64,000 bases of DNA. Source: CAWIMX01 sp963837345 (GTDB taxonomy: Bacteria > Acidobacteriota > Vicinamibacteria > Vicinamibacterales > CAVVIG01). The translations under genes and the position numbers were made by a program. This document shows positions 1-8,631 of the stretch, piece by piece (positions within the stretch are counted from its first letter, which is position 1; the number at the start of each line of letters is the position of its first letter). The stretch lies in contig CAWIMX010000001.1 of the NCBI GenBank assembly GCA_963837345.1, positions 3,906,001 through 3,970,000 on the forward strand, written 5' to 3'. The notes beneath the pieces were generated by a model. The model had not been told where the DNA came from and ran no database searches. It worked only from the letters and a program-made list of their open reading frames with translations.

Positions 1-373
1 GCCGGTGAGCCGTCGACGGCAGACGCCGGGCGAGCGCCAGCAGCACGGACGACGCGCTGCGCACGGCATACTGTTCGAGCACGTCGCCACCGGCCAGCAT
101 CAGCACCACGATGGCGCCGGCCAGATATTCGCCGAGGAACACCGCGGTGACGATCGAGATGCCGGCCAGCAGATCGGAGCCGAACTGCCGCGCCGCGAGC
201 TTGCCCGCCAGGCTGGCCACCAGTGGTCCGCCGCCCAGCACGAGCGCGGCGAGGAGCGGCCACTCGGTCACGTCGCGCGGGGCGTCGAGGGCGAATCGCA
301 GAACGAGGTGGGCGAGAATGGAAGCGAGACTGAACGCGGCAATGACGCTGGAACGGCTGGCGCCGATCCTCAT
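1..373 (-). CDS. Heavy-metal-translocating P-type ATPase, N-terminal part (runs off the window)
   Basis: The reading frame starts at an ATG at 373 and stays open to the window edge, giving the first 124 residues. It has hydrophobic segments at about residues 10-25 and 38-52. It then has the stretch GEYLAGAIVVLMLAGG and EQYA, typical of the second transmembrane hairpin of P1B (Zn/Cd/Pb/Cu) ATPases, at about residues 83-105. No N-terminal CxxC metal-binding domain is present, so if the start is right this is a short form. The catalytic DKTGT and the metal-site CPC lie outside the window, so the metal is unknown. It begins 10 bp after the pssA stop and is probably co-transcribed with it. Confidence 0.72.
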   Translation of the reverse strand, partial: MRIGASRSSVIAAFSLASILAHLVLRFALDAPRDVTEWPLLAALVLGGGPLVASLAGKLAARQFGSDLLAGISIVTAVFLGEYLAGAIVVLMLAGGDVLEQYAVRSASSVLLALARRLPSTAHR

Positions 374-383
374 CGTGAAACGG

Positions 384-1229
384 TCAGCTCCGTCCGGCCG
401 ATCGGCGTGGCGTCGCTTCGGTCGGCGGCGTCTCCGCCGTCGGCTGGGCGCGGCCGCCGCGATGGCGCAGGCGCGTGAGCGCGAGACCGACGAACGCCGA
501 GGCCAGATAGGCATAGGCCGTCGCCACGAGGACATAGCGGGGATGCGTCGTGACGAGGATCAATGCCGCCGCGAGCACGATCAGCACCGTGTAGGGACGG
601 CGGCTCTGCAGGTCGATGGTCTTGAAGCTGCGGAAGCGGATGGTGCTCACCATCAGCACGGCCGGCACGATGACGATCGCGAGCGCCGGGAGCGCACCGA
701 GCGAATCGTGGAGGCCGAAGGGAAAGGCGTACACGGTCGCCGCCGGCACGGCCGCCGCCGCCGGACTCGGCATGCCGACGAAGTACCGTTTGTCGGTCGC
801 GGCAGCCGTCTGAATGTTGAAGCGGGCCAGCCGCATCGCCGCCGCGGTGACGAACAGGAAGCCCGCCGCCCACCCGAGACGCCCGAGCGGCGCGAGGCCC
901 CAGGCGAAGCACAGAATGGCCGGCGCGATCCCGAACGAGATGACGTCGGCGAGCGAGTCGAACTCGAGGCCGAAATCGCTGGCCGTGCCGGTGAGCCGGG
1001 CAATCCGACCGTCGAGCATATCGAGCACGATGGCAATACCGATGAAGGGCGCTGCGGTTTCGAATTCCCCCCGCATCGCATACACGACGCACGCGTAGCC
1101 GCAGAACATGTTGCCGAGGGTGAACAGGCTCGGCAGCAAATAGACGCCGCGTCGCAGACGACGCGGCGGCCGGTCGGTCGAGCGCCGGAGAAACCGCAGC
1201 CGCCCCGCCGGATGATCGTTTGCCGTCAT
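384..1229 (-). CDS. pssA: CDP-diacylglycerol--serine O-phosphatidyltransferase
   Basis: Makes phosphatidylserine from CDP-diacylglycerol and L-serine at the inner membrane, the committed step to phosphatidylethanolamine. The 281-residue product carries the full CDP-alcohol phosphotransferase signature: D73-G-x-x-A-R78, then G87, D91 and D95. About six to eight hydrophobic segments follow, and the C-terminal tail is Arg/Thr-rich. The ATG at 1229 was chosen because the protein aligns from there; the frame stays open upstream but over psd sequence. It lies 29 bp downstream of psd, which uses its product. This arrangement is common for the pair and makes the assignment secure. Confidence 0.93.
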   Translation of the reverse strand: MTANDHPAGRLRFLRRSTDRPPRRLRRGVYLLPSLFTLGNMFCGYACVVYAMRGEFETAAPFIGIAIVLDMLDGRIARLTGTASDFGLEFDSLADVISFGIAPAILCFAWGLAPLGRLGWAAGFLFVTAAAMRLARFNIQTAAATDKRYFVGMPSPAAAAVPAATVYAFPFGLHDSLGALPALAIVIVPAVLMVSTIRFRSFKTIDLQSRRPYTVLIVLAAALILVTTHPRYVLVATAYAYLASAFVGLALTRLRHRGGRAQPTAETPPTEATPRRSAGRS

Positions 1230-1258
1230 TGAAGGGCGGGCCACACGGCCCACAGGCG

Positions 1259-1894
1259 TCAGTGTAGCACCGCGATCACGGTTTCGCCGCCGCGGACCCG
1301 TTCGCCGATCTGCACGCTGATGCGCGCCGAGGACGGCAGGAACACGTCCATGCGCGACCCGAACTTCATGATGCCGAAGCGGTCGCCCGCCTGGACCTCG
1401 GCGCCGGGCCGAACGCGGCACACGACGCGCCGCGCCAGCACGCCGACTATCTGCCGCGCGACGATCGTCTGGCCGTGATGATCGATCCAGATTTCGCTGC
1501 GTTCGTTGACGGTGGACGCGTCGGTCCGGTACGCCGGCAGGAAGCGGCCCGGCGTGAACGCGACGCGATCGATCCGGCCGCTGACCGGCACTCGATTCAC
1601 GTGCACGTCCATCGGCGACAGGAAGATGCTGACCTGCTGCCACGTGCCGGCCGGCGCAGAAGCGGCTTCGGCGGCGCCGGCCACCAGCACGCGGCCGTCG
1701 GCCGGCGAGAGCACGACGCGGTCGCCCTCGGGACGGACGGGCGGCTGGCGGGTCGGGTCGCGGAAGAAGAAGGCGAAACACGCGGCGAGGATCAGGAACG
1801 GCCAGGCCGCCGCCCCTGTCGTCGCCGCGCCGGCCAGCGCGGCGACGAGAAGAGCGCCGGCAATGAATGGGTATCCGGCGGAATCGATGGACAA
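1259..1894 (-). CDS. psd: Phosphatidylserine decarboxylase, short (archaeal/PSD-A) form
   Basis: Decarboxylates phosphatidylserine to phosphatidylethanolamine. The 211-residue length fits the short PSD class rather than the roughly 300-residue proteobacterial enzyme. An N-terminal hydrophobic hairpin (about residues 9-45) anchors it. The core motifs SPADG (63-67) and SPMDVHVNR (93-101) are present. The self-cleavage pair G179-S180 sits in KFGSRMDVF, and serine becomes the pyruvoyl cofactor. The start is a TTG at 1894, 6 bp after the DUF465 stop; no better start exists in the gap. It is followed directly by pssA, which supplies its substrate. Confidence 0.92.
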   Translation of the reverse strand: MSIDSAGYPFIAGALLVAALAGAATTGAAAWPFLILAACFAFFFRDPTRQPPVRPEGDRVVLSPADGRVLVAGAAEAASAPAGTWQQVSIFLSPMDVHVNRVPVSGRIDRVAFTPGRFLPAYRTDASTVNERSEIWIDHHGQTIVARQIVGVLARRVVCRVRPGAEVQAGDRFGIMKFGSRMDVFLPSSARISVQIGERVRGGETVIAVLH

Positions 1895-1900
1895 CGGCGA

Positions 1901-2146
1901 CTACGACGAAATCGCGTGCGCGCGCCGATCGCGGTTCCGGCGGAGGATGTCCTCCATGCGATCCTTGATTTGCAGCTTGCGCTTCTTCAACGTGGCTTCT
2001 TCGACTTGTTCGGGCTGTGACAGGTAAGGTCGGGTGGTGAGTTCGAGAAGGCGATCTTCCAGCTGATGATGTTCGGCAGCGAGCCGCGTGAACGCTTCAT
2101 CGCTCTGCAGCAATCGCTCTCGGGGGTCCTGCGACTGCTCATTCAT
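1901..2146 (-). CDS. Small DUF465 (YdcH-like) coiled-coil protein
   Basis: An 81-residue charged, helical protein. It shows the DUF465 pattern: F-x-x-L-x-x-E-H-x-x-L near the start, then E-x-x-x-L-K-K-x-K-L-x-x-K-D-x-M. The ATG at 2146 is preceded by a perfect AAGGAGG Shine-Dalgarno with correct spacing, which decides against the longer open frame. Family members are small proteins of unknown molecular role, often near cell-division or translation genes. It sits between rimI and psd, probably in the same transcript. No function can be assigned from the sequence. Confidence 0.8.
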   Translation of the reverse strand: MNEQSQDPRERLLQSDEAFTRLAAEHHQLEDRLLELTTRPYLSQPEQVEEATLKKRKLQIKDRMEDILRRNRDRRAHAISS

Positions 2147-2232
2147 GCGCCCCTCCTTGACTGCGGGATCGAACATGAGACTCAGGTCGCCGTGTACCGG
2201 CAACGTAACACAAGGCCCGCCCCTGCGCAAGA

Positions 2233-2736
2233 TCAGGGGACCGAGAGGCGCTCCTTCCAGAGGACCAGCGCATCTTCGTCGGGGTGGGAATAGTATCGGC
2301 GCCGCACGGTGACCACCGCGAACCCGAACCGGCCGTAGAGTTTCTGCGCATCGACGTTGGATTCACGCACTTCGAGGGTCGCGCGACGCGCCCCGCGCGC
2401 GACGCTGTCGGCCAGCACCCGCGTGAGCAGGGCCGTGGCGACGCCCTGCCGCCGGTGCGCCTCGGCAACCGCGAGGTTGTTGATGTGCAGTTCGTCGACC
2501 ACGAGCCAGAAGGAGCAGAAGCCGACGGCCGTGCCGTCAGCCGCGCGCGCGAGATAGCACTGCGACACGTCGCCGTTGGCGAGCTCGGCCTCGTACATCG
2601 CCCGCGTCCAGGGATTGGTGAACGCGGCGCGCTCGATGGCCAGCACCTCGTCGAGCGCATCGGACGACGCCAGTCGTTCGATCTGCCAGGACACGTCGGC
2701 GCCTTCCTTCGCGGCCTCGTCTTCCGCCACGTGCAC
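2233..2736 (-). CDS. rimI: Ribosomal protein S18-alanine N-acetyltransferase
   Basis: A GNAT-fold acetyltransferase of 167 residues that acetylates the N-terminal alanine of ribosomal protein S18 in the reference system. The N-terminal region has E-R-A-A-F-T-N-P-W, the diagnostic RimI stretch. The acetyl-CoA loop appears as R-R-Q-G-V-A-T-A-L-L, followed by LEVRESNVDAQKLYGRFGF, the usual RimI core. The apparent start is GTG at 2736; a later start near the GNAT core is possible. It lies 3 bp after tsaB, the classic tsaB-rimI pairing, which strengthens the call. Confidence 0.9.
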   Translation of the reverse strand: MHVAEDEAAKEGADVSWQIERLASSDALDEVLAIERAAFTNPWTRAMYEAELANGDVSQCYLARAADGTAVGFCSFWLVVDELHINNLAVAEAHRRQGVATALLTRVLADSVARGARRATLEVRESNVDAQKLYGRFGFAVVTVRRRYYSHPDEDALVLWKERLSVP

Positions 2737-2739
2737 GCC

Positions 2740-3459
2740 TCACCGATCGCGATCCCGCGCCAGGATCGCGTCCGGACGCCGCACGTAGAGCGGGCGCACC
2801 GCCATCGCCGCCACCGCCTGCCCGCGCGCGGCGGCGGCGCCGGCCAGCAGCCCGACGGTCCCTGCCAGGAGCGGCGTCCCGGCGAGCCGCCATCCGCGCT
2901 GCGCCAGGCCGGCCGTGTCATGGTAGCGCACCGCCCCGTCGCCGACGAGCCAGCGCTCCTCCGGTTCGACCGACGCGTTCCACCGCCTCGCGACCTCGGA
3001 TGGCGCGTCGACCGACGCCGCCTCGACCGCCGCCAGACGCTCCGGGGTGTACGCGGCTTCGGCCGTCACGCGATACAGCGCCGAGAACACCTCGCCACGC
3101 TGCGCGTCCATCCAGACGCCGACCGTGGCACCCGGGTCCAGACCGGCCGCCACGGTTTGCGCCAGGGCGTCGAGGGCCGACAGGGCGACGATCGGCCGAC
3201 CGCCCACGAACGCGAGACCCTGCATCGTGGCGATCCCAATCCGCAGACCGGTGAAGGATCCCGGACCCGCGGCCACGGCGAACAGATCGACAGCCGAGAG
3301 CAGCGTCTCATGCTCCGCGAGCAGTCGGGTGAGCTCGCCCGGCAGACGCTCGCCGTGCGAGCGCGTGGCGTCACCCTCGCGCTCGACGACGACGCGGCGG
3401 CCGTCGACGAGTGCCGCGCTTCCCGCGCGCGTCGTCGTATCGAGAGCGAGCGTCGGCAT
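2740..3459 (-). CDS. tsaB: tRNA threonylcarbamoyladenosine biosynthesis protein TsaB
   Basis: The 239-residue protein belongs to the ASKHA-fold partner of TsaD, needed for the universal t6A37 modification of tRNAs reading ANN codons. It begins with the typical LALDTTT, has H-G-E-R-L in the first third and the invariant AAGPGSFTGLRIG block (about residues 63-75). The C-terminal half is divergent, as is normal for TsaB. It is followed by rimI 3 bp later and is divergent from mutS with 39 bp between start codons. That short gap must carry both promoters. Confidence 0.92.
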   Translation of the reverse strand: MPTLALDTTTRAGSAALVDGRRVVVEREGDATRSHGERLPGELTRLLAEHETLLSAVDLFAVAAGPGSFTGLRIGIATMQGLAFVGGRPIVALSALDALAQTVAAGLDPGATVGVWMDAQRGEVFSALYRVTAEAAYTPERLAAVEAASVDAPSEVARRWNASVEPEERWLVGDGAVRYHDTAGLAQRGWRLAGTPLLAGTVGLLAGAAAARGQAVAAMAVRPLYVRRPDAILARDRDR

Positions 3460-3498
3460 CTACACTAGAATATCCGGAGACGCGGTCGATCTTCAGCC

Positions 3499-6163
3499 AT
3501 GCCAGCTTCTTCCCCGAACGCGGCGAGCGCGACGCCCGCGATGCGGCAGTACCTCGACGCGAAGGCCCAGCATCGCGACGCGATCCTGCTGTTCCGCATG
3601 GGCGACTTCTACGAGATGTTCTACGAGGATGCGCTCGTCGCGGCGCGCGCACTGGAGCTGACGCTGACCTCCCGGTCGAAGGACGCCGGTGGCGGCGGTA
3701 TTCCGATGTGCGGCGTGCCGTTCCATGCCGTCGACACCTATATCGCACGGCTCGTCAAGAAGGGCTATCGGGTCGCCATCTGCGATCAGGTGGAAGATCC
3801 GAAGAAGGCCAAAGGTCTCGTACGCCGCGAGGTCGTGCGCGTGGTCTCGCCGGGCACGCTCACCGACGCGAACGTGCTCGACGCCAGGGAGCCGGCGTTT
3901 CTGATCGCGATCGCACCGCCTGCCGGCCGGCGGACGGGTATCGGCGCCGCCCTCATCGATCTGTCGACCGGCGAGTTTTCCGTCGCGGAATACGTCGGGC
4001 CTGACGGCCGCAGCGCCCTCACCGACGAGCTTGCCGGTACTGCGTCCGCGCGAGGTGGTGCTGCCCGAGCGCGACGGCGACGCGCCGGCCGACGCGCTGG
4101 CCGGGCTGGTGACCCTGGGTGGTATTCCGGTCACGGCGGTGCCGTCCTGGACGTTCGACGCCGAGTCGGCAAGGCGCGCGCTTCTCGAGCAGCTTCGCGC
4201 CGGCAGCCTCGCCGGGTTCGGCCTCGAGGACCGCCCGGCCGCGGTGGCCGCCGCGGGCGCGCTCGTCCAGTATCTGCGGGCGACCCAGAAGGCCGACCTG
4301 GCCCACGTGCGGGCGATCACCCTCCGCCAGCACGCCGATTCCCTCGTCATCGACCCGACGACGCTGGCACACCTCGAGATCATCGAGGGGGCCGACCGGG
4401 AGCGCGATGGCTCCCTGCTCGCCGAGCTGGACCGGACAATCACTTCGATCGGCAGCCGACTCTTGCGGGCGTGGCTCATCCGCCCGCTCGTCGCCGTCGA
4501 GCCCATCCGCGATCGCCTCGACGCCGTGGAAGAGCTCGCCTTCAAGACGACCGTCCGCGGCAAGCTGCGCGACGCGCTCAAGCCGGTGCAGGATCTTGAA
4601 CGCCTCGCGGCGCGAGCCGCGCTCGGCACGGCCGGCCCGCGCGACGTCGTGGGCCTGACGCATTCGCTCGCGGCCGTCCCCCGCGTGCGGACCGTGCTCG
4701 GCGAGCTCGAGGCGCCGCTCGTCTGTTCACTGGTGGCCGGACTCGACGATCTGGCGCCCCTGCGCGGGAGGATCGAGGCCACTCTCGTGGACGACCCGCC
4801 GGCGCTCGCCAGAGACGGCGGCTTCACGCGCGACGGCGTCGATGCCGCGCTCGACGAGCTCAAGACCGTCAGCCGGTCCGGAAAGCAGATCATCGCCGAC
4901 CTGGAGGAGCGCGAACGGGCGCGAACGGGCATTGCGTCCCTGAAGGTGCGCTACAACCGCGTCTTCGGGTACTACATCGAAGTCTCGAAATCGAATCTCC
5001 ACGCCGTGCCGCCCGACTACCACCGCAAGCAGACGATCGCCGGCGGCGAACGCTACATCACACCGGCCCTGAAGGAGCACGAAGATCGGGTCCTCGGCGC
5101 GGACGAACGGATCCTCGAACGCGAACTCGAGCTGTTCTCCGATCTGGTGGCGGCGGTCGCCGCCGAGGCGCCCGCCATTCAATCCACGGCCCGCGCGCTC
5201 TCGACGCTCGACGTGCTCGGCGCCTTCGCCGAGGCCGCCGCCGTCAACAACTACACGAAACCCCACGTCCACGAGGGCGACGACCTCGTCGTCGTCGACG
5301 CGCGGCATCCGGTGGTCGAGCGCCGGGGGGCGGCAGGCGGCGACGCCTTCGTGCCCAATGACATCACGTTGAACGGCTCCTCGAGCCAGCTGGTGATCCT
5401 GACGGGCCCGAACATGGGCGGCAAGTCGACGTATCTCCGGCAGACGGCGCTCGTGTCGGTGATGGCGCAAGCGGGATCGTTCGTGCCGGCGCGCGAAGCG
5501 AAAGTGGCGCTCGTGGATCGGATCTTCGCCCGCGTCGGCGCCTCGGACAACATCGCACGGGGGCGCTCGACTTTCATGGTCGAGATGCAGGAAACGGCGC
5601 ACATCCTGCACACCGCCACCTCCCGGAGCCTCGTCGTGCTCGACGAGATCGGCCGCGGCACGGCGACCTTCGACGGCCTCAGCATCGCGTGGGCCGTGGC
5701 CGAGTACCTGGCGACGAACCCGCGCGTGCGACCCAAGACGCTGTTTGCGACCCACTACCACGAGCTCACGGACTTGGCCGACGCGACGCCCGGTGTGGTG
5801 AACTGCCACGTCGCCGCACGCGAGTACAAAGACGACATCATCTTTCTGCGCAAGATCGTGCCGGGGCGATCCGACCGGAGCTACGGCATCCAGGTCGCGC
5901 GCCTCGCCGGACTCCCACGCGAGGTGATCGACCGGGCGCGCGCCATCCTCTCCGGCCTCGAACGCGACGAACTGACGCGTGGAGGCCGACCGTCGATCAG
6001 CGGCACGCCCGCCGATCCCCAGCGACAGCTTGCGCTGTTCCAGGCCGCGCCGTCTCCCGACGACCGCGTGCGCGAACGGCTGGCCACCGTCGACATCGAG
6101 CACATGACACCCCTCGAGGCCCTGACGCTCCTGGCCGAGCTCAAGCGCGAGGCTGAAGAATGA
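3499..6163 (+). CDS. mutS: DNA mismatch repair protein MutS, interrupted by a single-base frameshift near 4036
   Basis: Mismatch-recognition ATPase. The N-terminal mismatch-binding domain, with the Phe-x-Glu reader in GDFYEMF (about residues 35-41), is encoded from 3499 to about 4035. Everything after that, including the core, clamp and ATPase, lies one frame further on to the stop at 6163. Removing one G from the GG at 4036-4037 joins ...DELA to VLRPREVVLPERD and gives 887 residues, the normal MutS length. The ATPase shows Walker A GPNMGGKST at about residue 635, DEIGRGT and ATHYHEL. If the extra base is real, the cell lacks functional MutS and should be a mutator. A sequencing indel is more likely given similar breaks elsewhere in the window. 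Confidence 0.9.
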
Positions 6164-7716
6164 CCCGCGCCGGCGCGGCCGCGGGCGCACTGGCCGTGAG
6201 CCTCGCGTTTCCGGGCTGCCTGCATCGCCCCACCGACAACCCCAACATCATCGTCGTCGGCGTGCAGGCCGGCCCGAACAACCTCGATCCCCGCATTGGC
6301 ACCGACGAAGTGTCGCAGCGCGTCGCGCAGCTGGTGTTCTCCGGTCTCATGACGTTCGACGACGAGCTGCGCGTGGTGCCGCACCTGGCCGAGCGGCTGG
6401 ACAACCCGACGCCCACGACGTATGTCGCCACGCTTCGACGCAGCGTGCGCTTTCACGACGGCCACGAGCTCACGTCGGCCGACGTCGTCCATACGTACCG
6501 CAGCCTGCTCGAACCCGATTTCGTCTCGCCGATGAAAGGCGCGTTCCGCCTGCTGGCCGCAGTGGACGCGATCGATCGCTACACGGTGCGGTTCACGCTG
6601 ACCGAGCCCTTCGGGTCGTTTCCGGTGAATCTGGTGCTGCCGCCAATCGTTCCGGCAGACGCCGGCCCGGATTTTTCGACTCACCTGGACGGCACGGGCC
6701 CGTACCGGTTCGTGCGGTACCAGACCGACGACCGCATCGAGCTCGCGCCGTTCACCGACTATTTCGGGGGCCAGCCCGCCAACGACGGCCTGATCATCCG
6801 CATCGTGCCCGATCTGATCATGATGGGGCTCGAGCTCCGCAAGGGGACGCTCGACCTGGTGGTGAACGACCTGACACCCGACATCGTGTATCAGCTGGAG
6901 CGTGCGCCCGACCTGCAGACGGTCGCCTCGCCCGGCACAGACTATCAGTACGTCGGCGTGAACCTGCGCGATCCGGTGCTGCGCGACGTGCGTGTTCGCC
7001 GCGCCCTCGCGTATGCCATCGACCGGCAGGCGATCGCCGAGTATCTGCGCCGGGGCCTGGCGCAGCCCGCGGCCGGTCTGCTGCCGCCGATGTCGTGGGC
7101 GTACGACCCGAACATCGTGGCCTTCGACCACGACCCCGCCCGCGCGCGGGCGCTTCTGGACGAAGCGGGCTATCCCGACCCGGACGCCGACGGCCCCCTG
7201 CCGCGGCTTCACCTCACGCTGAAGGTCTCGACCAACGAGGCGAGCCGTCTTCAGGCCTCGGTCATTCAGCAGGATCTGCGCGAGGCCGGCATCGATCTCG
7301 ACGTGCGCACCTACGAGTTCGCGACGCTGTACGCCGACGTGCTGACCGGCAATTTTCAACTCTTCACGCTGCAGTGGACCGGCGGATCCCTGGCGGATCC
7401 CGACATTCTCCGACGCGTCTTTCACTCACGCCAGGTGCCGCCGAACGGGTTCAACCGCGGCTTCTTCAGCAACCCCGAGGTCGACGATCTGATCGATCGC
7501 GCAACGGTGGCCACCGACATGGACACGCGCCGCGCCCTCTATGCCCGGGCGCAGGAGCTCATCGCCGAGGACGCCCCGTACATCAGCCTCTGGCACCGCG
7601 ACAATGCCGCCGTCGCCAGGCGCTCCCTCGCCGGCATCCATCTCTCCCCGATCGCCGACTTCGTCTTTCTCAAGGATGTCAGACGAGCGACGGCGCTCAA
7701 CGCGTTCGCTCGGTAG
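6160..7716 (+). CDS. ABC transporter substrate-binding protein, family 5 (peptide/nickel type)
   Basis: A 518-residue extracytoplasmic solute-binding protein of the OppA/DppA family. After a short hydrophobic leader ending in FPGC (residues 17-20, an imperfect lipobox), it has PNNLDPRIGTDE and L-V-F-S-G-L-M. Next come FHDGHELTSADV, the family signature, and GTGPYRF, with QDLREAGIDL near the C-terminus. Start and mutS stop overlap as ATGA, so translation is coupled to mutS, an unusual partner. No permease or ATPase of the Opp type is nearby, so it is an orphan receptor whose ligand cannot be read from sequence. Confidence 0.85.
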   Translation: MTRAGAAAGALAVSLAFPGCLHRPTDNPNIIVVGVQAGPNNLDPRIGTDEVSQRVAQLVFSGLMTFDDELRVVPHLAERLDNPTPTTYVATLRRSVRFHDGHELTSADVVHTYRSLLEPDFVSPMKGAFRLLAAVDAIDRYTVRFTLTEPFGSFPVNLVLPPIVPADAGPDFSTHLDGTGPYRFVRYQTDDRIELAPFTDYFGGQPANDGLIIRIVPDLIMMGLELRKGTLDLVVNDLTPDIVYQLERAPDLQTVASPGTDYQYVGVNLRDPVLRDVRVRRALAYAIDRQAIAEYLRRGLAQPAAGLLPPMSWAYDPNIVAFDHDPARARALLDEAGYPDPDADGPLPRLHLTLKVSTNEASRLQASVIQQDLREAGIDLDVRTYEFATLYADVLTGNFQLFTLQWTGGSLADPDILRRVFHSRQVPPNGFNRGFFSNPEVDDLIDRATVATDMDTRRALYARAQELIAEDAPYISLWHRDNAAVARRSLAGIHLSPIADFVFLKDVRRATALNAFAR

Positions 7717-7721
7717 CTCCT

Positions 7722-7797
7722 CGGTTCCATCGGTCCATCGGTCCATCGGTCCTTCGTTCCATCGGTCCTTCGTTCCATCGGTCCTTCGTTCCATCGT
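7722..7797 (+). repeat. Short tandem repeat of 8-bp units between convergent genes
   Basis: After the stop of the solute-binding protein, the sequence consists of near-identical 8-bp units: CGGTCCAT twice, then the 16-bp pair CGGTCCTT-CGTTCCAT three times in a row, preceded by a degenerate first unit. It ends 13 bp before the stop of the convergent DUF218 gene. Copy number is likely variable by slippage. No hairpin with a T-run is visible, so a role as terminator is not supported. Confidence 0.85.
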
Positions 7798-7809
7798 TGA
7801 CACGATCCC

Positions 7810-8598
7810 CTAGATCCATCCCTTCAGCCGGTAGTAGGCGAGCGCCGCAGCGTCGTACACGGCCATGTCCGAGACGGCCAGCCACTCTCCCGACGGAAGG
7901 AGCAGCGGCGATCGGCCCAGCTGCCCGGAGCGAAGCGGCGACACCGAGGGAATCGGGTCGAACCCCTGCGCGCGAAACGTCGCCTGCGCGCGCCGCATGT
8001 GCATTTCGGAGGTGACCAGCACGAATCGGTTCGTGCCGCGCGCCCTCAGCAGCGCTCCCACGTTGACCGCCTGCTCGCGCGTCGTCAGCGATCGCGATTC
8101 GGCGACGATATGATCCACGGGGACGCCGGCTTCGACGAGCGCACGGGTGAGCACTTCGGCCTCGGGCACGAGCTGCCCTTCACGAGCGAGCCGGCCGCCG
8201 GTCGCCACCACGGTGCCGCGCCCGAGCAGCCGGTACACGCGAGCGCCCTCCAGGGCGCGCAGTGCGCTCTGCGCCGTCGGCTGCGACACGGTCAGGCCAT
8301 CCACCTGAAACGATTCCTCGCCGCCGCCCATGACGACGATTGTGTCCGCGCCGCCGGCGGCCGCCGCATCGGGCAGGCTGGCGAATCCGTAGCCGATCAG
8401 GCCGGCCAGCCCGCGCGCGCCGAGCGGCGTGGCCGCGATCCAATAGCAGACGAGCAGCGCCACGAGCAGCCGTCTGGGGCCGCGCGCTGCGGGCCGCAGG
8501 TACAGCCATCCCACGACCGCGGCCCCCGCGAGCACGATCGGCAGAGGTGAGGTCAGATGGAAATGCGACTTCAGCAGGTCGACGACGGACAGGGCCAT
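7810..8598 (-). CDS. DUF218 (YdcF/SanA/ElyC-like) membrane-anchored protein
   Basis: A 262-residue protein with two N-terminal transmembrane helices (about residues 15-35 and 42-62) followed by a DUF218 domain. That domain opens with DTIVVMGGG, contains SLTTREQAVNV, LVTSEMHMRRA and ends with a conserved aromatic-rich tail. Relatives such as ElyC and SanA act in envelope integrity in E. coli, but the biochemical activity of this group is not settled. The ATG at 8598 was chosen because the helix pair follows it; the frame is open upstream over a divergent gene. It is divergent from the deoxyhypusine-synthase-like gene, with 33 bp between starts. Confidence 0.8.
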   Translation of the reverse strand: MALSVVDLLKSHFHLTSPLPIVLAGAAVVGWLYLRPAARGPRRLLVALLVCYWIAATPLGARGLAGLIGYGFASLPDAAAAGGADTIVVMGGGEESFQVDGLTVSQPTAQSALRALEGARVYRLLGRGTVVATGGRLAREGQLVPEAEVLTRALVEAGVPVDHIVAESRSLTTREQAVNVGALLRARGTNRFVLVTSEMHMRRAQATFRAQGFDPIPSVSPLRSGQLGRSPLLLPSGEWLAVSDMAVYDAAALAYYRLKGWI

Positions 8599-8631
8599 CA
8601 CGGCGACTACTTTATGATTTAATGAGCGCGC

